A DNA stretch of 64,000 nucleotides from Balneolaceae bacterium (GCA_017640665.1 JAEPQE010000001.1:823262-887261), one strand, 5' to 3'; shown: positions 1 through 10,033, numbered from the stretch's first letter. The notes: generated by a model not told the origin, from the sequence alone. Translations and numbers: made by a program.

Positions 1-224
1 AATTCACCGTAGACAGCGCCGATAGCTTTGACATGGGCGAAGCAGCCGGACGATTTACTTACATCGAAGACCCGGATGGAACCCTGATCGAATTTGTAGA
101 AACCCACAAAGTTCCGATTGCAAAAAAATTAGGCCTCTTTATCGATATGACGAAAAGAGACCCAAAAAAGTCGCTCCCAACCTGGATGTTGAGAGCCTTT
201 AGTGTAAACCGGATGAAAGACTGA
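1..224 (+). CDS. VOC/glyoxalase-family protein, C-terminal fragment
   Basis: The frame is open to the left edge, so the gene begins outside the window and only about 74 C-terminal residues are seen. The segment reading FTYIEDPDGTLIEFVETHK is the usual last beta-alpha-beta part of a vicinal-oxygen-chelate (glyoxalase/dioxygenase-like) module, where the Glu in LIEFVE is the typical metal ligand. The tail after it (about 35 residues, KLGLFIDMTKRDPKKS onward) is basic and not part of the fold. The substrate cannot be told. The stop codon abuts the stop of the convergent gene at 225 with no spacer and no visible terminator between them. Confidence 0.75.
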   Translation, partial: FTVDSADSFDMGEAAGRFTYIEDPDGTLIEFVETHKVPIAKKLGLFIDMTKRDPKKSLPTWMLRAFSVNRMKD

Positions 225-2411
225 TTATTTAATCAGCAGCATCTTTTTGGTTTGAAGGTGACTTCCTGCTTGTAAACGATAAATATACATTCCGCTTGCT
301 AGTCTGGATGCGTCAAAGGCTACCGTATGACTCCCTGAGTTCAGTCTTCCATTCACCAGTGTTACTACTTCCTGTCCGAGCAGGTTGTACACTTTCAAGG
401 TCACCTCTCCAGAAGATGGAAGATTGAATGAAATGTTCGTGCTCGGGTTGAATGGATTCGGATAGTTTTGGGAAAGCCTGAACTCATTTGGGTTTACTTC
501 CTCTTCAGTACCAACCGCAAACTGTTCGTTTACAAATTCTACCTCAGCAGTTACAAAAGTTTCTCCGCGAATTGCTTTGTAAGTCATTGGAGATGGATTC
601 GTTTCATCGACTACCCAGAAAAAGCGCCTTGTTTCGGGGTCGAAGGTAGCAGTTGATGGCATATTAGAAACCTCCACAGTGGGAATCGTCATATCCGGAC
701 TCATAGCGCTAACATATAAACTTACCGTGTCTCCCGGGCTGATCAGGATCGGCCCATCATTAAATACTCCCGGATAACTAGTATATAGGCTCATTGACCG
801 GTTAATGGCTTCCTGGTTACCAATAAAGGATTTATTGACAGTTTGATTGAAGCTTTGTCCTTCACCTCCTGAGATTCTCCTATTATAAATCCGGTAACTC
901 TTCAGCAGCAACCTTTTCTCGCTAAAGTCCCAGTCGAATCTCACCTCTATGGTACTTCCATCAGAAAGCAGATCTCTCTGAATATGAAAGCCGAATGTAG
1001 TGTCTCCTTCTGCATTAAATGAAAAATTCTTAGAACCCTGATATGATCCATCACTACCATACAAGGTTTCATTTACTCCTGAATGATAGATTTCTCCGGT
1101 AAAAAAGTCTCTTGTATATGTTTCTTGCTTGGTTTGAGCAAAATAAGATTCATTATTAAAATTGGTAAACTCCCTGAACATTCGCACCGTTTTATTATTC
1201 AGCCTGAGAGTGTCATCAATAATGCTGAAGTTCCGTACTTCCACCTGATTAGCATGCTCGTCATAATCCATTTCAGTTTTAATGGATACCCGCTTCCTTT
1301 CGGGCTCCATAGTTTCTTCATTTTCTCCAATTTCGAATACCAATATAGAATCCACAACCATATCCCCTACAGGATGCTCTCTTTGATAACTTGTGTATGC
1401 ATTATAAAACACCCAGGTAGAATCATCCCAGAAAAAACCTTCTGCATCGGTATAAGAATCGTCCGGTGCGTAAGTGAAGTGGAGACTGTCTTCTCCAACA
1501 TAATTCATTCCTTCTGAATCATACTCTTTACTTATCTGATAAATATACCGACCTCCGTCTCCAAGCTTTGTATAATCAAAGTATCCGCTGGTTTGCATAC
1601 CTTCACCGTCAAAGTATTTAACTCTCCTTAGCAGATATTCTAATGTGTTTTCCTGTAGCTCTGTTGAGTTTAAAATTCCCCCGAAATAACCTTCGTTATA
1701 GAAGTAGTAATAGTTCTCTGCATTTTTTCTTCTCTGCAAAGAGTTAAGCTGATAATCCATTAACTCAGGTTCGTACTGGTAAGACAGACGCAGTGTGTCC
1801 CACCCAAACTCGTCCTGATACGATAAATCACGTGAGCCCTTTTGCCAACCATTATCAGGAGAGTAATAATCCCAGAATTGCTCCCTGGTTGCGCCTTCCG
1901 CTGGGACTCCGGGCGTTATTGAGCGCTGACCTGTGTAGGGCTCAACATAAGGGGACTGATAGAAATAAGTTGTTGAGCTATCATTATGACCTTCAGAAAA
2001 GTATCCGTTTTGTATTCTTTGAGGCATCCACCTTGTGCTATCAACCGACCATACATACTGGTTATTCCTATAAATATAACTCAACGTATCTCCTTCATAA
2101 AAACGTCTTGAAAAGGTTTGAGGAGTGAACATGGTATCCATCAGGTTTTTCCATTCAGAGTATCCCCATGAGGTGTCTTGCGGGAGATTACTTAGTGCTG
2201 CCATTTCTGCAAAAATGGCTTGCCCGGCAACTTCTTCCAGACTTAGCACCCAGTCGTCGGCTTGCTTTACATGGGGCGACACCTGATATAAAAATGCTTT
2301 GTGAGTAGAATTGAAGTACTGGGCTTCAATTCTTTCTTTCGTGTTGTTTTGAGCAACAAGTGCTCCTGTACCTATCGAAAAAATTATTAGTAGTAGCGTA
2401 AATTTCTTCAT
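225..2411 (-). CDS. Secreted protein with type IX secretion C-terminal sorting domain
   Basis: A 728-residue secreted protein of unknown function. Residues 1-20 form a signal peptide (MKKFTLLLIIFSIGTGALVAQ, in short a hydrophobic core ending in A-Q). Residues about 25-560 are rich in Tyr, Asp and Ser with no fold I recognise. A segment near 590-640 (PSTATFDPETRRFFWVV) looks like a putative-Ig/cadherin-like module. The last ~85 residues are a type A sorting domain: the LSQNYPNPFNPSTN motif, then a beta sandwich with VYNLLGQEV and the terminal TKKMLLIK. Such domains direct export through the outer-membrane type IX system and are then removed or anchored. The start ATG is well placed for the signal peptide. 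The substrate or ligand is unknown. Confidence 0.85.
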   Translation of the reverse strand: MKKFTLLLIIFSIGTGALVAQNNTKERIEAQYFNSTHKAFLYQVSPHVKQADDWVLSLEEVAGQAIFAEMAALSNLPQDTSWGYSEWKNLMDTMFTPQTFSRRFYEGDTLSYIYRNNQYVWSVDSTRWMPQRIQNGYFSEGHNDSSTTYFYQSPYVEPYTGQRSITPGVPAEGATREQFWDYYSPDNGWQKGSRDLSYQDEFGWDTLRLSYQYEPELMDYQLNSLQRRKNAENYYYFYNEGYFGGILNSTELQENTLEYLLRRVKYFDGEGMQTSGYFDYTKLGDGGRYIYQISKEYDSEGMNYVGEDSLHFTYAPDDSYTDAEGFFWDDSTWVFYNAYTSYQREHPVGDMVVDSILVFEIGENEETMEPERKRVSIKTEMDYDEHANQVEVRNFSIIDDTLRLNNKTVRMFREFTNFNNESYFAQTKQETYTRDFFTGEIYHSGVNETLYGSDGSYQGSKNFSFNAEGDTTFGFHIQRDLLSDGSTIEVRFDWDFSEKRLLLKSYRIYNRRISGGEGQSFNQTVNKSFIGNQEAINRSMSLYTSYPGVFNDGPILISPGDTVSLYVSAMSPDMTIPTVEVSNMPSTATFDPETRRFFWVVDETNPSPMTYKAIRGETFVTAEVEFVNEQFAVGTEEEVNPNEFRLSQNYPNPFNPSTNISFNLPSSGEVTLKVYNLLGQEVVTLVNGRLNSGSHTVAFDASRLASGMYIYRLQAGSHLQTKKMLLIK

Positions 2412-2523
2412 ACTGCCTGTTTTTAGTTGATAATTTGTGCCTAAACTCTTCTCGGCACATAATCAATTTCAGGATTTATGAAGGGTTAAAAAATCACCCA
2501 AACGGGGTATTCTGCGGTTTACT

Positions 2524-3204
2524 TTAAGCTAAATTCCGCCTTAAAGCCATTTTTACGGCTGCCGCACGTGAATTAACATGCATTTTTTTGTAGATGTTTT
2601 TGATGTGTGTTTTCACAGTCCATGGGCTAAGGAAAACATCTTCCGCAATCTGTTTATTGGTTTTCCCATCAACTACATGTTGCAAAATTTTTAGCTCTGC
2701 CGGACTTAAATCAAACGGTATTTCCTGTTGGGGAGCCGCATGAAAAGCCTCCGGGTTTTTCACCATATCCAACACTTTTTTTGCGATGGAAGGAGAAATA
2801 GGTGAGCCACCATTGTGGATCTCTTTAATTGAATTCACTACTTCTTCAATGGCTGTATCTTTGAGCAGATAACCGGAGGCTCCAACATTTATAGATTCAA
2901 AAATTCGCTCATCATCTTCGAAAACAGTAAACATAATAACCTCAACACCGGGAAAGTCCTGTTTTAACTGAAAGGTGGCTTCTATGCCCGAAATTCCCGG
3001 GAGCTCTATATCCATTAAAACAACCTCAGGTTGCTGCTCCAAATCATTCCTCTTTATCTTTTGCAGGAATGATTCTGCCGACTCAGCTACCAGTACTACC
3101 TCCAATTCGGGATAAAACTGAAGTAACTCAACCAATCGTTTTCTAAAAATATCGTGGTCTTCGACGATACTTACTTTTAATAGCTTGCTTTGATCTGAAT
3201 CCAT
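2524..3204 (-). CDS. NarL/LuxR-type response regulator
   Basis: A 226-residue two-component response regulator. The receiver domain covers roughly residues 8-130 with the acidic pocket VEDHD and the phosphoacceptor Asp65 in LMDIELPG. A LuxR-type helix-turn-helix lies at about 163-226 (LSPAELKILQHVVDGKTNKQIA, then TVKTHIKNIYKKM). It should bind DNA as a phosphorylation-driven dimer. It lies 71 bases downstream of the propeller-type sensor kinase at 3276-6410 in the same orientation, which makes that kinase its most likely partner. Target genes cannot be read from the sequence; the two type IX cargo genes that flank the pair are candidates. Confidence 0.93.
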   Translation of the reverse strand: MDSDQSKLLKVSIVEDHDIFRKRLVELLQFYPELEVVLVAESAESFLQKIKRNDLEQQPEVVLMDIELPGISGIEATFQLKQDFPGVEVIMFTVFEDDERIFESINVGASGYLLKDTAIEEVVNSIKEIHNGGSPISPSIAKKVLDMVKNPEAFHAAPQQEIPFDLSPAELKILQHVVDGKTNKQIAEDVFLSPWTVKTHIKNIYKKMHVNSRAAAVKMALRRNLA

Positions 3205-3275
3205 AGGCTTTTTAATTATGCCTTGAGTATCTCACAATTATCTAAACTTACCAATACCCCGAAATAGCGATTTTA

Positions 3276-6200
3276 CTATATCGGAATTAAGACCTTGATT
3301 TCTGTCCCCTTTTCAGTAGTAACCTTCAGTTCCCCATTAATCTCTTTGGCTCTTTTCTCCATATTCTTCATACCATATCCGCCATTAAAGTTTGTTTCCC
3401 CTTGTATAAAGTTGCCATCGTCTTTTATACTAACTTCCAGGCTTCCGTTTTGTCGCTGGAATAATATTTCAAGCCGCTCCGCTTTAGCATATTTAAGCGT
3501 GTTTTGAGAAGCTTCCTGAATAATCCTGAAAAGGTTTAGTGCCTGTGTAGCTGAAAGAATTTCCGTCTCGTTACCCTGTAGATTTATTGCCAGGGAAAGT
3601 TGTTCATTTAAAGCACTTTGGTTTTTGAAATAGTTATTCAGATGGGTGATAAACCCTTTTAGATTAATTTCATTTTGATTGAGTGCCCAAATTGTCTCTC
3701 TGAGTTGCTTTATAGTAACCTCTGCATCTCCTTTAAGAGATTTCATCAGCTTGATCGATTTCTCACGCTCGTCTACTTCTACATATTTATCAATCAGAGC
3801 TAAACCGGTTATAATATTTGCCAACTGAGCTCCTACATGGTCGTGCAAGTCTCTGGAGATGCGTTCCCTTTCATTGCGAAGTTTATTTTTTATCTCAAGT
3901 TGACGTAGTTCTTCTTTTAATTTCCTTTGAGAGTAATATCTAATCAGCAGTACAGAACACAATGCCAACAATGAAATATAGAGCGCCCTAAACCATAAAG
4001 TTTGCCACCATGGGGGTAATATATTGATATGAACAGATTTTGCTTCTTCGTTCCATGCCCCATTTGTGTTTGCTGCTTTAACTTTAAATATATATTCGCC
4101 CGGTTCGAGGTTAGGATAGTCTGCGAAGTTTCGATTTTCTGAATATACCCAGTCCGAATCAACTCCCTCCATTTTATACGCATATAGATTTCCAGTGGGT
4201 TCTTCGTAGTCCAAAGCCGCAAACTCGAACGATAGAAAGTTTTGATTATGTTCCAATTCAAGGTTGTTTACGAATGCCGCAGAGCTATCTATTTCCAGCG
4301 CTTGGTTAAATAAATTTATTCCGGTTATATAAATTTTTGGAGGAGTTTTATTTACCTCAAGATCTTTGGTATTTATAATATTAAATCCGTTTACACCACC
4401 GAAATAAAGCTCCCCGGATGTACTTTTATAGTAGGCCCCTGTATTAAACTCGTTGTTCTGAAGTCCATCTGCTTCAGTAAAATTTGTGAAGGATAATGTT
4501 CGCGTATTTAGTCTTCCTATTCCATTATTTGTACTCATCCAAATCATTTCCGGGTTTTCGTCACCCAGGATTCCATAAACACTATTATTTGACAGCCCTT
4601 CGGGGGTACGTAGATTTAACAGTTCATCGGATGCAGTTTTCCAACTTGTAATACCTCCACCATAGGACGCAAACCAAAACGTACTGTCATTTTGCTGAAA
4701 TACAGACCGTGCATCCCGATGCGAAAGCTCAGTACCTGGTTCAAAAAAGTTAACATTTACGATGCTCTCGTCTTCAATGCTCAAATAGTTAAACCCATTA
4801 TCAGTAGTCGCCAACCAAATATTACCATCTTTATCCTCGTAAATTTTGCGAATACTATTACTGTTTATTGATATCTCGGAATTCTCTTGTTTCAGATTTA
4901 GTACGCTAGCAGGTTCACCCTCCGACCATTGCTTAACGTTTTTTATAACCTGAATCCCCTTACCCTGATATCCTAACCATAACCAACCTCTTGAATCTTT
5001 CACGACTTGGTGAACATTATTGCTTAACAGTAAGCTATTTTGGGTACTAAATTGAATAAGTTCAATTTTTCTATTATTAATTGACTCAGTTGTAATCAAA
5101 AACAGACCATTGGTTCTGGTTGCTATCCACAACCCAAAGTCGTCTCTCTCCAGAGACCAGATACTTCCCAAAGCCTCATTAATCTCATAGGGAACGGGAA
5201 ATGAATATTGTTCATCTCCCACGAAAGCGAGCCCTTCGCTTGTTCCAATCCATATTCCTTGCTCTTCATCCTCAAAAGCGAGTACAAATGTAGCAGGAAG
5301 TACTTTTCTGTCTTCTCTATTGGTAACAAGAGTAATGCCCTTTTTTTCTTCAAATCGGAAAAACCCGCCTCCCCAGGTATAGAACCAAAGATTACCAAGG
5401 TGATCTTCATATAAGGTGGATGCCCCAACTACATCGTTTACATCAACTACTTTTAAAACCTTCTCCTCTTCCGTTTTTTTATGAATCGCCTTTATAGTCC
5501 CTTCAAGATGCCCTTTTATTAAGAAATCTCCTCTTTCGAGATACTTTTTGCTGGATGTTCTTGCTACTCCACTTTTTATACTTAAGAGAGTTTCATCTTG
5601 TAAATGATCTGTTTGAAACTTCCTTAAATCGCCTGTAACTACTCTTACCCATAAATCTCCATCTGAGTCCATAAAAATATTGTCGGTGTTGGGCGAGGGG
5701 TTTTCTTTAGAAAACAAGAGTCGGGTAGCTAACATTTTTTCATTAGAGGAAGGAGATACCCTGAATTCCTCCACTTCTTTTCCAGGCACATAAAACAAAC
5801 CATTAAGAGAACTTAGCAGGAAAGAACCATCCTTTAATTCAAGAATCGAATTTACTGAGAATATTTGTTCTCCGGTCCCCTTCTCGACCAGGTTAGCCGG
5901 ATAATATTTCTTCTCCTCCAGGTTAAAATTACCTATGCGATTGCTAAAAAAGCCAACCCATAGAAACTCTTTTGAATCATTAAAAATTACATTTACCGGA
6001 GCTTCAGGAATGCTTTTACTGGAGGAATGATTAACCCTCTCAATTTGATCAGTTTTTGGATTAAGAATATTTATTCCACCATCTCGTGTCCCAACCAAGT
6101 ACTTACCATTGCTATGCTCAAATAATCCGTGAATGAAGCTGTCAGAAAGAGTTGTAGAATCTCCCGGAGAATGACGAAATATCTTGACACTCTTACCGTC

Positions 6201-6410
6201 AAACCTATTCAAACCGTCCATAGTAGAGATCCATACAAATCCGTACTTATCGGTTGTCATATTAAGAACGGTATTATGAGACAATCCTATATTTTCGGCA
6301 TTATAATGAGTGGCCGAAAACTGTGGAACTTGAGCCACTGCAGGACAAAAAACCTCAAGAAAAACAACGATAAATAATGCACCACTAATTCTTTTATAAG
6401 CCACATCCAT
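3276..6410 (-). CDS. Two-component sensor kinase with periplasmic beta-propeller and Y_Y_Y domain
   Basis: A 1044-residue transmembrane histidine kinase. After a signal sequence, residues about 30-690 are repeats of the two-component-regulator-propeller type (for example GFVWISTMDGLNRFDG, GNIWLATTDNG, and MIWMSTNNGIGRLN), expected to fold as periplasmic seven-bladed propellers. A Y_Y_Y domain follows near 720-790 (YKMEGVDSDWVYSE, then LEPGEYIFKVKAAN). One transmembrane helix sits near 805-822 (LYISLLALCSVLLI). The cytoplasmic part has a HisKA_3 dimerisation domain with the phosphorylated His in SRDLHDHVG and a HATPase_c domain ending in GTEIKVLIPI. It lacks the fused receiver and AraC domain of classical Bacteroides hybrid systems, and so needs the separate regulator encoded just downstream. 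The ligand is unknown. Confidence 0.93.
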   Translation of the reverse strand: MDVAYKRISGALFIVVFLEVFCPAVAQVPQFSATHYNAENIGLSHNTVLNMTTDKYGFVWISTMDGLNRFDGKSVKIFRHSPGDSTTLSDSFIHGLFEHSNGKYLVGTRDGGINILNPKTDQIERVNHSSSKSIPEAPVNVIFNDSKEFLWVGFFSNRIGNFNLEEKKYYPANLVEKGTGEQIFSVNSILELKDGSFLLSSLNGLFYVPGKEVEEFRVSPSSNEKMLATRLLFSKENPSPNTDNIFMDSDGDLWVRVVTGDLRKFQTDHLQDETLLSIKSGVARTSSKKYLERGDFLIKGHLEGTIKAIHKKTEEEKVLKVVDVNDVVGASTLYEDHLGNLWFYTWGGGFFRFEEKKGITLVTNREDRKVLPATFVLAFEDEEQGIWIGTSEGLAFVGDEQYSFPVPYEINEALGSIWSLERDDFGLWIATRTNGLFLITTESINNRKIELIQFSTQNSLLLSNNVHQVVKDSRGWLWLGYQGKGIQVIKNVKQWSEGEPASVLNLKQENSEISINSNSIRKIYEDKDGNIWLATTDNGFNYLSIEDESIVNVNFFEPGTELSHRDARSVFQQNDSTFWFASYGGGITSWKTASDELLNLRTPEGLSNNSVYGILGDENPEMIWMSTNNGIGRLNTRTLSFTNFTEADGLQNNEFNTGAYYKSTSGELYFGGVNGFNIINTKDLEVNKTPPKIYITGINLFNQALEIDSSAAFVNNLELEHNQNFLSFEFAALDYEEPTGNLYAYKMEGVDSDWVYSENRNFADYPNLEPGEYIFKVKAANTNGAWNEEAKSVHINILPPWWQTLWFRALYISLLALCSVLLIRYYSQRKLKEELRQLEIKNKLRNERERISRDLHDHVGAQLANIITGLALIDKYVEVDEREKSIKLMKSLKGDAEVTIKQLRETIWALNQNEINLKGFITHLNNYFKNQSALNEQLSLAINLQGNETEILSATQALNLFRIIQEASQNTLKYAKAERLEILFQRQNGSLEVSIKDDGNFIQGETNFNGGYGMKNMEKRAKEINGELKVTTEKGTEIKVLIPI

Positions 6411-6491
6411 AGCAATAATCTGTACCTGATAAACCTCTTTCTATATAGATAAAAAAAGGCTCTTATGCGAGACAGATCACAAAACTATTAA

Positions 6492-6971
6492 CTATTGATC
6501 GCCTCTGGGTGCTATTTTAGGTTCACCACCCGGTAACACATCTCTATCATCCGGGTTGATTGGGATAATATAATGGCTGCCTGAATCCTCATCGAACCCA
6601 AGTTCATAACTCGTTCCATCAGAATACATATTTACTGAACCGACGAGCTTTCCTTCTCTCAGGATAAGTGTAGCCTGCCCTGTTTCCTGATCATTTACAT
6701 ACGCAGAAATCGCGACTATGCCCGGCATCGTTTCTTCCATTTGCCGGATTTGCAGTGTATAAACACTGCCGTCGGCTAAGGTAATAGAAAGCTCGTCACC
6801 AGGCTCGGACAAAGTGAGTGCTTCTACATCCAATTCCAGTAATATTTTAGATTGAGTCGGTGTTGATTCTTCTTGTCCATAAGAAGTTGATTCATTAGGG
6901 GCTTTATCAGCTTTAGCACATGCCAGACTTGACGTTATCAGTATTGCGATTACTAACCTTGAGTATTTCAT
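6492..6971 (-). CDS. Lipoprotein resembling the propeptide of the adjacent metalloprotease
   Basis: A 159-residue lipoprotein: residues 1-17 form a signal peptide and the lipobox is SSLAC with the lipidated Cys18. It starts one base after the stop of the metalloprotease gene (6973), so the two are surely co-transcribed. Residues 82-134 align with residues 88-139 of that protease: MPG (82 vs 88), Tyr ten positions on, GKL.G at exactly the same spacing (107 vs 113), then Y..G.D..S..Y with a one-residue gap. That part of the protease lies before its catalytic domain and is probably its propeptide. I infer that the lipoprotein is a stand-alone propeptide-like domain, perhaps an inhibitor or folding helper kept at the membrane. 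Confidence 0.8.
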   Translation of the reverse strand: MKYSRLVIAILITSSLACAKADKAPNESTSYGQEESTPTQSKILLELDVEALTLSEPGDELSITLADGSVYTLQIRQMEETMPGIVAISAYVNDQETGQATLILREGKLVGSVNMYSDGTSYELGFDEDSGSHYIIPINPDDRDVLPGGEPKIAPRGDQ

Positions 6972-6972
6972 A

Positions 6973-9648
6973 TTACTTTATTAAAACCATTTGCCGGGTT
7001 AGTATTTGAGATGCAGTTTGCAGGCGATACATATAAACTCCACTTGAAAGGTTTGAAGCATCAAATGGAACATCGTGTTCTCCCGCCTGCTGCCTGCCTT
7101 CAAAAAGGGTTGCAATTTTTTGCCCTTGAATATTGAACACTTCAAGGCGGATATTTTCAGCTTCCCTTAACGTATAGCTGATTGTTGTAGCCGGGTTAAA
7201 TGGGTTCGGATAATTCTGATCTAAGGCTATTTTTACCGGGGCATCGTCGAACTCATTCGAAACCATATTTGCTACTGTGAGTGTTATTGGAACCTCTAGT
7301 GAAGGATTCTGAGGATCGTTTGTTCTTACCTTCATAGTTGTTTGGTAAGTACCTGCATCCACCCCCCGTGTTGTAAACTGCAAGCTCCTGCTTGATGACG
7401 CGTCTTCTACTGTAAATCCGGTCGATTCAGAAACTGATAACCAAGGGTACGGGGCACTCAATTGTTTTATTTCAATGTCATCGATATCAATAGTTGAGCC
7501 ATTTTCATTGCTACGATTCAGAATCAGCATTTCACCTGGGCTAAAACCTCCTACATACTCATTTTCATAAATAGTGTTTCCATTCAAAATGTAGCGGATC
7601 ACTTCATTATCAGGATCCATAACCATTTTGATCTCATTATATGATCCAATATTAATGGTAGCAGCCCCGCTTCCAAAGAAAGTAACTTCATCCTGTTCAT
7701 CTCTTTCTGCTGCAAAGAAAATTCCCTGATTAATGATTATCGCCGCAGCAAACTCTCCATTTTTCCCATCACTTACGTAGATATCAAAAGTCTCTGTATC
7801 ACTCGAGACTGAAAAATTAGCAGTGATTTCATAGCTTCCGAATTGCTGGAAACCAAAAAATGGAGCACTGATAAATTTCGTGTTTCCGGTCCCATCTCCT
7901 TCGATGCGCAGGTGCTGACTCCCTGTATTAGAGTTCGTGGAAGCAATCAGGAATTCATCATCAGAAACTGCCCTCCATTCTGACAGTCCTTCAAAAGTAC
8001 CCGTTGAAAAACCTTCTCCGCTTTCAAAAGAGGTGGAATACAAGGTTTGCTCTGCAACAAATGATTTTGCTTTGTTAGTATTATTCATTGAATGATTTGC
8101 TGCTCTTTTTGTAATTCTCTGAAAAGAAGCTGGGGCAATAACACTTCCTGCTTTTTTAGTTCTTTTGAATCCATTACCTGAAAACCCGAAGTCGATATCC
8201 CAGACTAGTACACTTTGCCCATCATTAAAAATCTGGAATGGGATCGTCAGATCATCCTCCCTATTCATTTCTACATTTATTACATCAGCCAGTAAACTTG
8301 CCGTTGGCGCATTGGCCTGTGTATCACGATAGTTAGAAACTGTCCGCTTTATTTCTCTCATACTTCTCGCATTATCTGTAGGAACTGTGCTGCTATTCTG
8401 ACCTGTAGCTGTTCCAAGAAAGGTTAGTCCCGGACTTGAAAAATACGGGGCTTCATCCAATCCATCTGAGTAGGCCATTACGGTGTGATAATTAGAAGCT
8501 GTGTTCTGGAAACCGGCTGAATAGTGAAACAGTCCTCCCCCGTCAGAGGCGGAGGATTCCAGCTGAGTTCGGGAATGGGCATTCCCCATATTGTGCCCAA
8601 TCTCATGAACTAATGTGAAGGTATCCGCAATTTGTTGAACCCGGTTCAGATTGAAGCCGAAGCTTGGGTTTCCTCCAGAAGAAGAAAGCCTCCAGCCTAA
8701 TCCTCCTGTATCTTCTATTTTCACAAATAAAGAAACAATATCCGCTCCAAAGGTATCGCGTACTCCGTGCACTTCCTGCATAAATCCATTATGCCCATCT
8801 TCAGCATCAAAAACAGGATCACTATCATTTTGTGTTAACCTGCTTAGCCTATCCTCAGAACCAACTCCATCTGTTTCTTCGTTGTAGGATGTTTTCAGGG
8901 TAGTAACCAACCTTAAATCAACACCAATTTCGCTGTTATTTATTGCTGTTTGAGAAAGGTTTACCGATTGCGCAATTACCCCGGCAATATCTCCAAAACC
9001 AGTAGTTGCTGCCCAGTCTTCTGCTGCCTGAGTATATACGATCATCAAATCGATGGTTACGCTGTCATCTTCGGAAGCAACCAGCGGCGCTGCTACAGAT
9101 GTTGTACTGCCCGCTGTTTTTTGTTTTGCGGAAGTGCCCGGAGTTCGAAAATGTGGTACCGGGATGAGTTCATCAGAGTGATCGATACCGCAGGAAAGGC
9201 GGTGTTCTATTCGCTCATTATGAGATGAAGTATAGTTTTTTGAATTGGATTTATCATATCCGAAATAAGTCGGAGCTTCGAAGTCATCGTAATACACCCC
9301 GTTTAGTTTGCCTTTATTATAAGTAAAGGCGAAAATCTTGTCCTTATTTCCTTCTTTATAGCCCCGGAAAGAAATAGTTCCTGGCATGTATTCTTCTCTG
9401 TCCAGAATAACTAATCGATCAGTGGCCTCTTTTGCTCTATGAAACTGAAGAATTGCTCCTCTGTTTAGCTCTTCATTTATAAAAATCTCTTCGTTTAGGG
9501 TAAAATACGTTCTGTCTGTTGTTGTTTTTTGTAGAGTAATCAGATCAGATTCGAGAATTTCATTTAATGAGAATACCTGACTTACACTTGGTACTGATAG
9601 TATTACAACGAGAAATAGCCCTACTGCTAAGGAATTGATTATTTTCAT
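6973..9648 (-). CDS. Secreted zinc metalloprotease (reprolysin-like) with type IX sorting domain
   Basis: An 891-residue secreted zinc protease. A signal peptide (about 1-23) is followed by a propeptide-like region (25-195) containing an SCGID cysteine at 153 that could act as a cysteine switch. The catalytic domain (about 197-445) has the metzincin motif HEIGHNMGNAH at 348-358, with the Met-turn probably at TVMAYSDG. Next come a region with an Ig-like segment, a concanavalin-like segment (about 535-735), another Ig-like segment with the phrase RTNDPQNPSLEVPITLTV, and a C-terminal type A sorting domain (LDQNYPNPFNPATT ... TRQMVLIK). The protein should leave the cell by type IX secretion. The next gene encodes a lipoprotein similar to the propeptide. 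Peptide specificity is unknown. Confidence 0.92.
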   Translation of the reverse strand: MKIINSLAVGLFLVVILSVPSVSQVFSLNEILESDLITLQKTTTDRTYFTLNEEIFINEELNRGAILQFHRAKEATDRLVILDREEYMPGTISFRGYKEGNKDKIFAFTYNKGKLNGVYYDDFEAPTYFGYDKSNSKNYTSSHNERIEHRLSCGIDHSDELIPVPHFRTPGTSAKQKTAGSTTSVAAPLVASEDDSVTIDLMIVYTQAAEDWAATTGFGDIAGVIAQSVNLSQTAINNSEIGVDLRLVTTLKTSYNEETDGVGSEDRLSRLTQNDSDPVFDAEDGHNGFMQEVHGVRDTFGADIVSLFVKIEDTGGLGWRLSSSGGNPSFGFNLNRVQQIADTFTLVHEIGHNMGNAHSRTQLESSASDGGGLFHYSAGFQNTASNYHTVMAYSDGLDEAPYFSSPGLTFLGTATGQNSSTVPTDNARSMREIKRTVSNYRDTQANAPTASLLADVINVEMNREDDLTIPFQIFNDGQSVLVWDIDFGFSGNGFKRTKKAGSVIAPASFQRITKRAANHSMNNTNKAKSFVAEQTLYSTSFESGEGFSTGTFEGLSEWRAVSDDEFLIASTNSNTGSQHLRIEGDGTGNTKFISAPFFGFQQFGSYEITANFSVSSDTETFDIYVSDGKNGEFAAAIIINQGIFFAAERDEQDEVTFFGSGAATINIGSYNEIKMVMDPDNEVIRYILNGNTIYENEYVGGFSPGEMLILNRSNENGSTIDIDDIEIKQLSAPYPWLSVSESTGFTVEDASSSRSLQFTTRGVDAGTYQTTMKVRTNDPQNPSLEVPITLTVANMVSNEFDDAPVKIALDQNYPNPFNPATTISYTLREAENIRLEVFNIQGQKIATLFEGRQQAGEHDVPFDASNLSSGVYMYRLQTASQILTRQMVLIK

Positions 9649-9745
9649 ATTGAACGGCTTGATTAGTTAATTGCCACTCAATATCAGAAACTCAGGGCTA
9701 AAAAAATATTTTTTTGAAGCGAAAGATCGAATCTTAATCTAGCTG

Positions 9746-10033
9746 TCACCGCCCCTTCAACAACCCGGTTAGGTTGAGCTTATGAATGGGAATCAAATAA
9801 CTGGAGAGCAATTCATCTTTGTGGATTCCTAATAACCCGGTTCCTCTGAAATCAACGATACATACCTTTTCTTCTTTTTGTACCACTTCGCCAATCCCGT
9901 AAAATTCCGGGCTGGGACCATAGTACACCAAATCTCCTTTACTAAGGGTATTTTTCGCTCTGCGGTGATAGGGTTTTATCACCGGGAGCAAATCTAATCG
10001 GTATGAAAGTCTGCGTTTCCCTCTCAGGGACAT
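9746..10033 (-). CDS. Small basic protein of unknown function, coupled to TsaE
   Basis: A 95-residue protein I do not recognise. The first 30 residues are strongly basic (LRGKRRLSYRLDLLPVIKPYHRRAK). The middle (KGDLVYYGPSPEFYGIGEVVQKEEKVCIVDFRG) has the look of a small SH3-like or KOW-like beta barrel. There is no signal peptide or membrane segment. Its ATG overlaps the TGA of the TsaE gene by the ATGA arrangement, so it is translationally coupled and likely expressed with PorX and TsaE. A role in RNA or nucleic-acid binding is possible from the charge and barrel-like pattern, but that is only inference. Confidence 0.7.
   Translation of the reverse strand: MSLRGKRRLSYRLDLLPVIKPYHRRAKNTLSKGDLVYYGPSPEFYGIGEVVQKEEKVCIVDFRGTGLLGIHKDELLSSYLIPIHKLNLTGLLKGR

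Noticed and set aside
1083-1517. 144-residue open frame on the plus strand
   Set aside because: It is antisense to the type IX cargo gene, with no protein-like pattern; the minus-strand gene has signal peptide and sorting domain.
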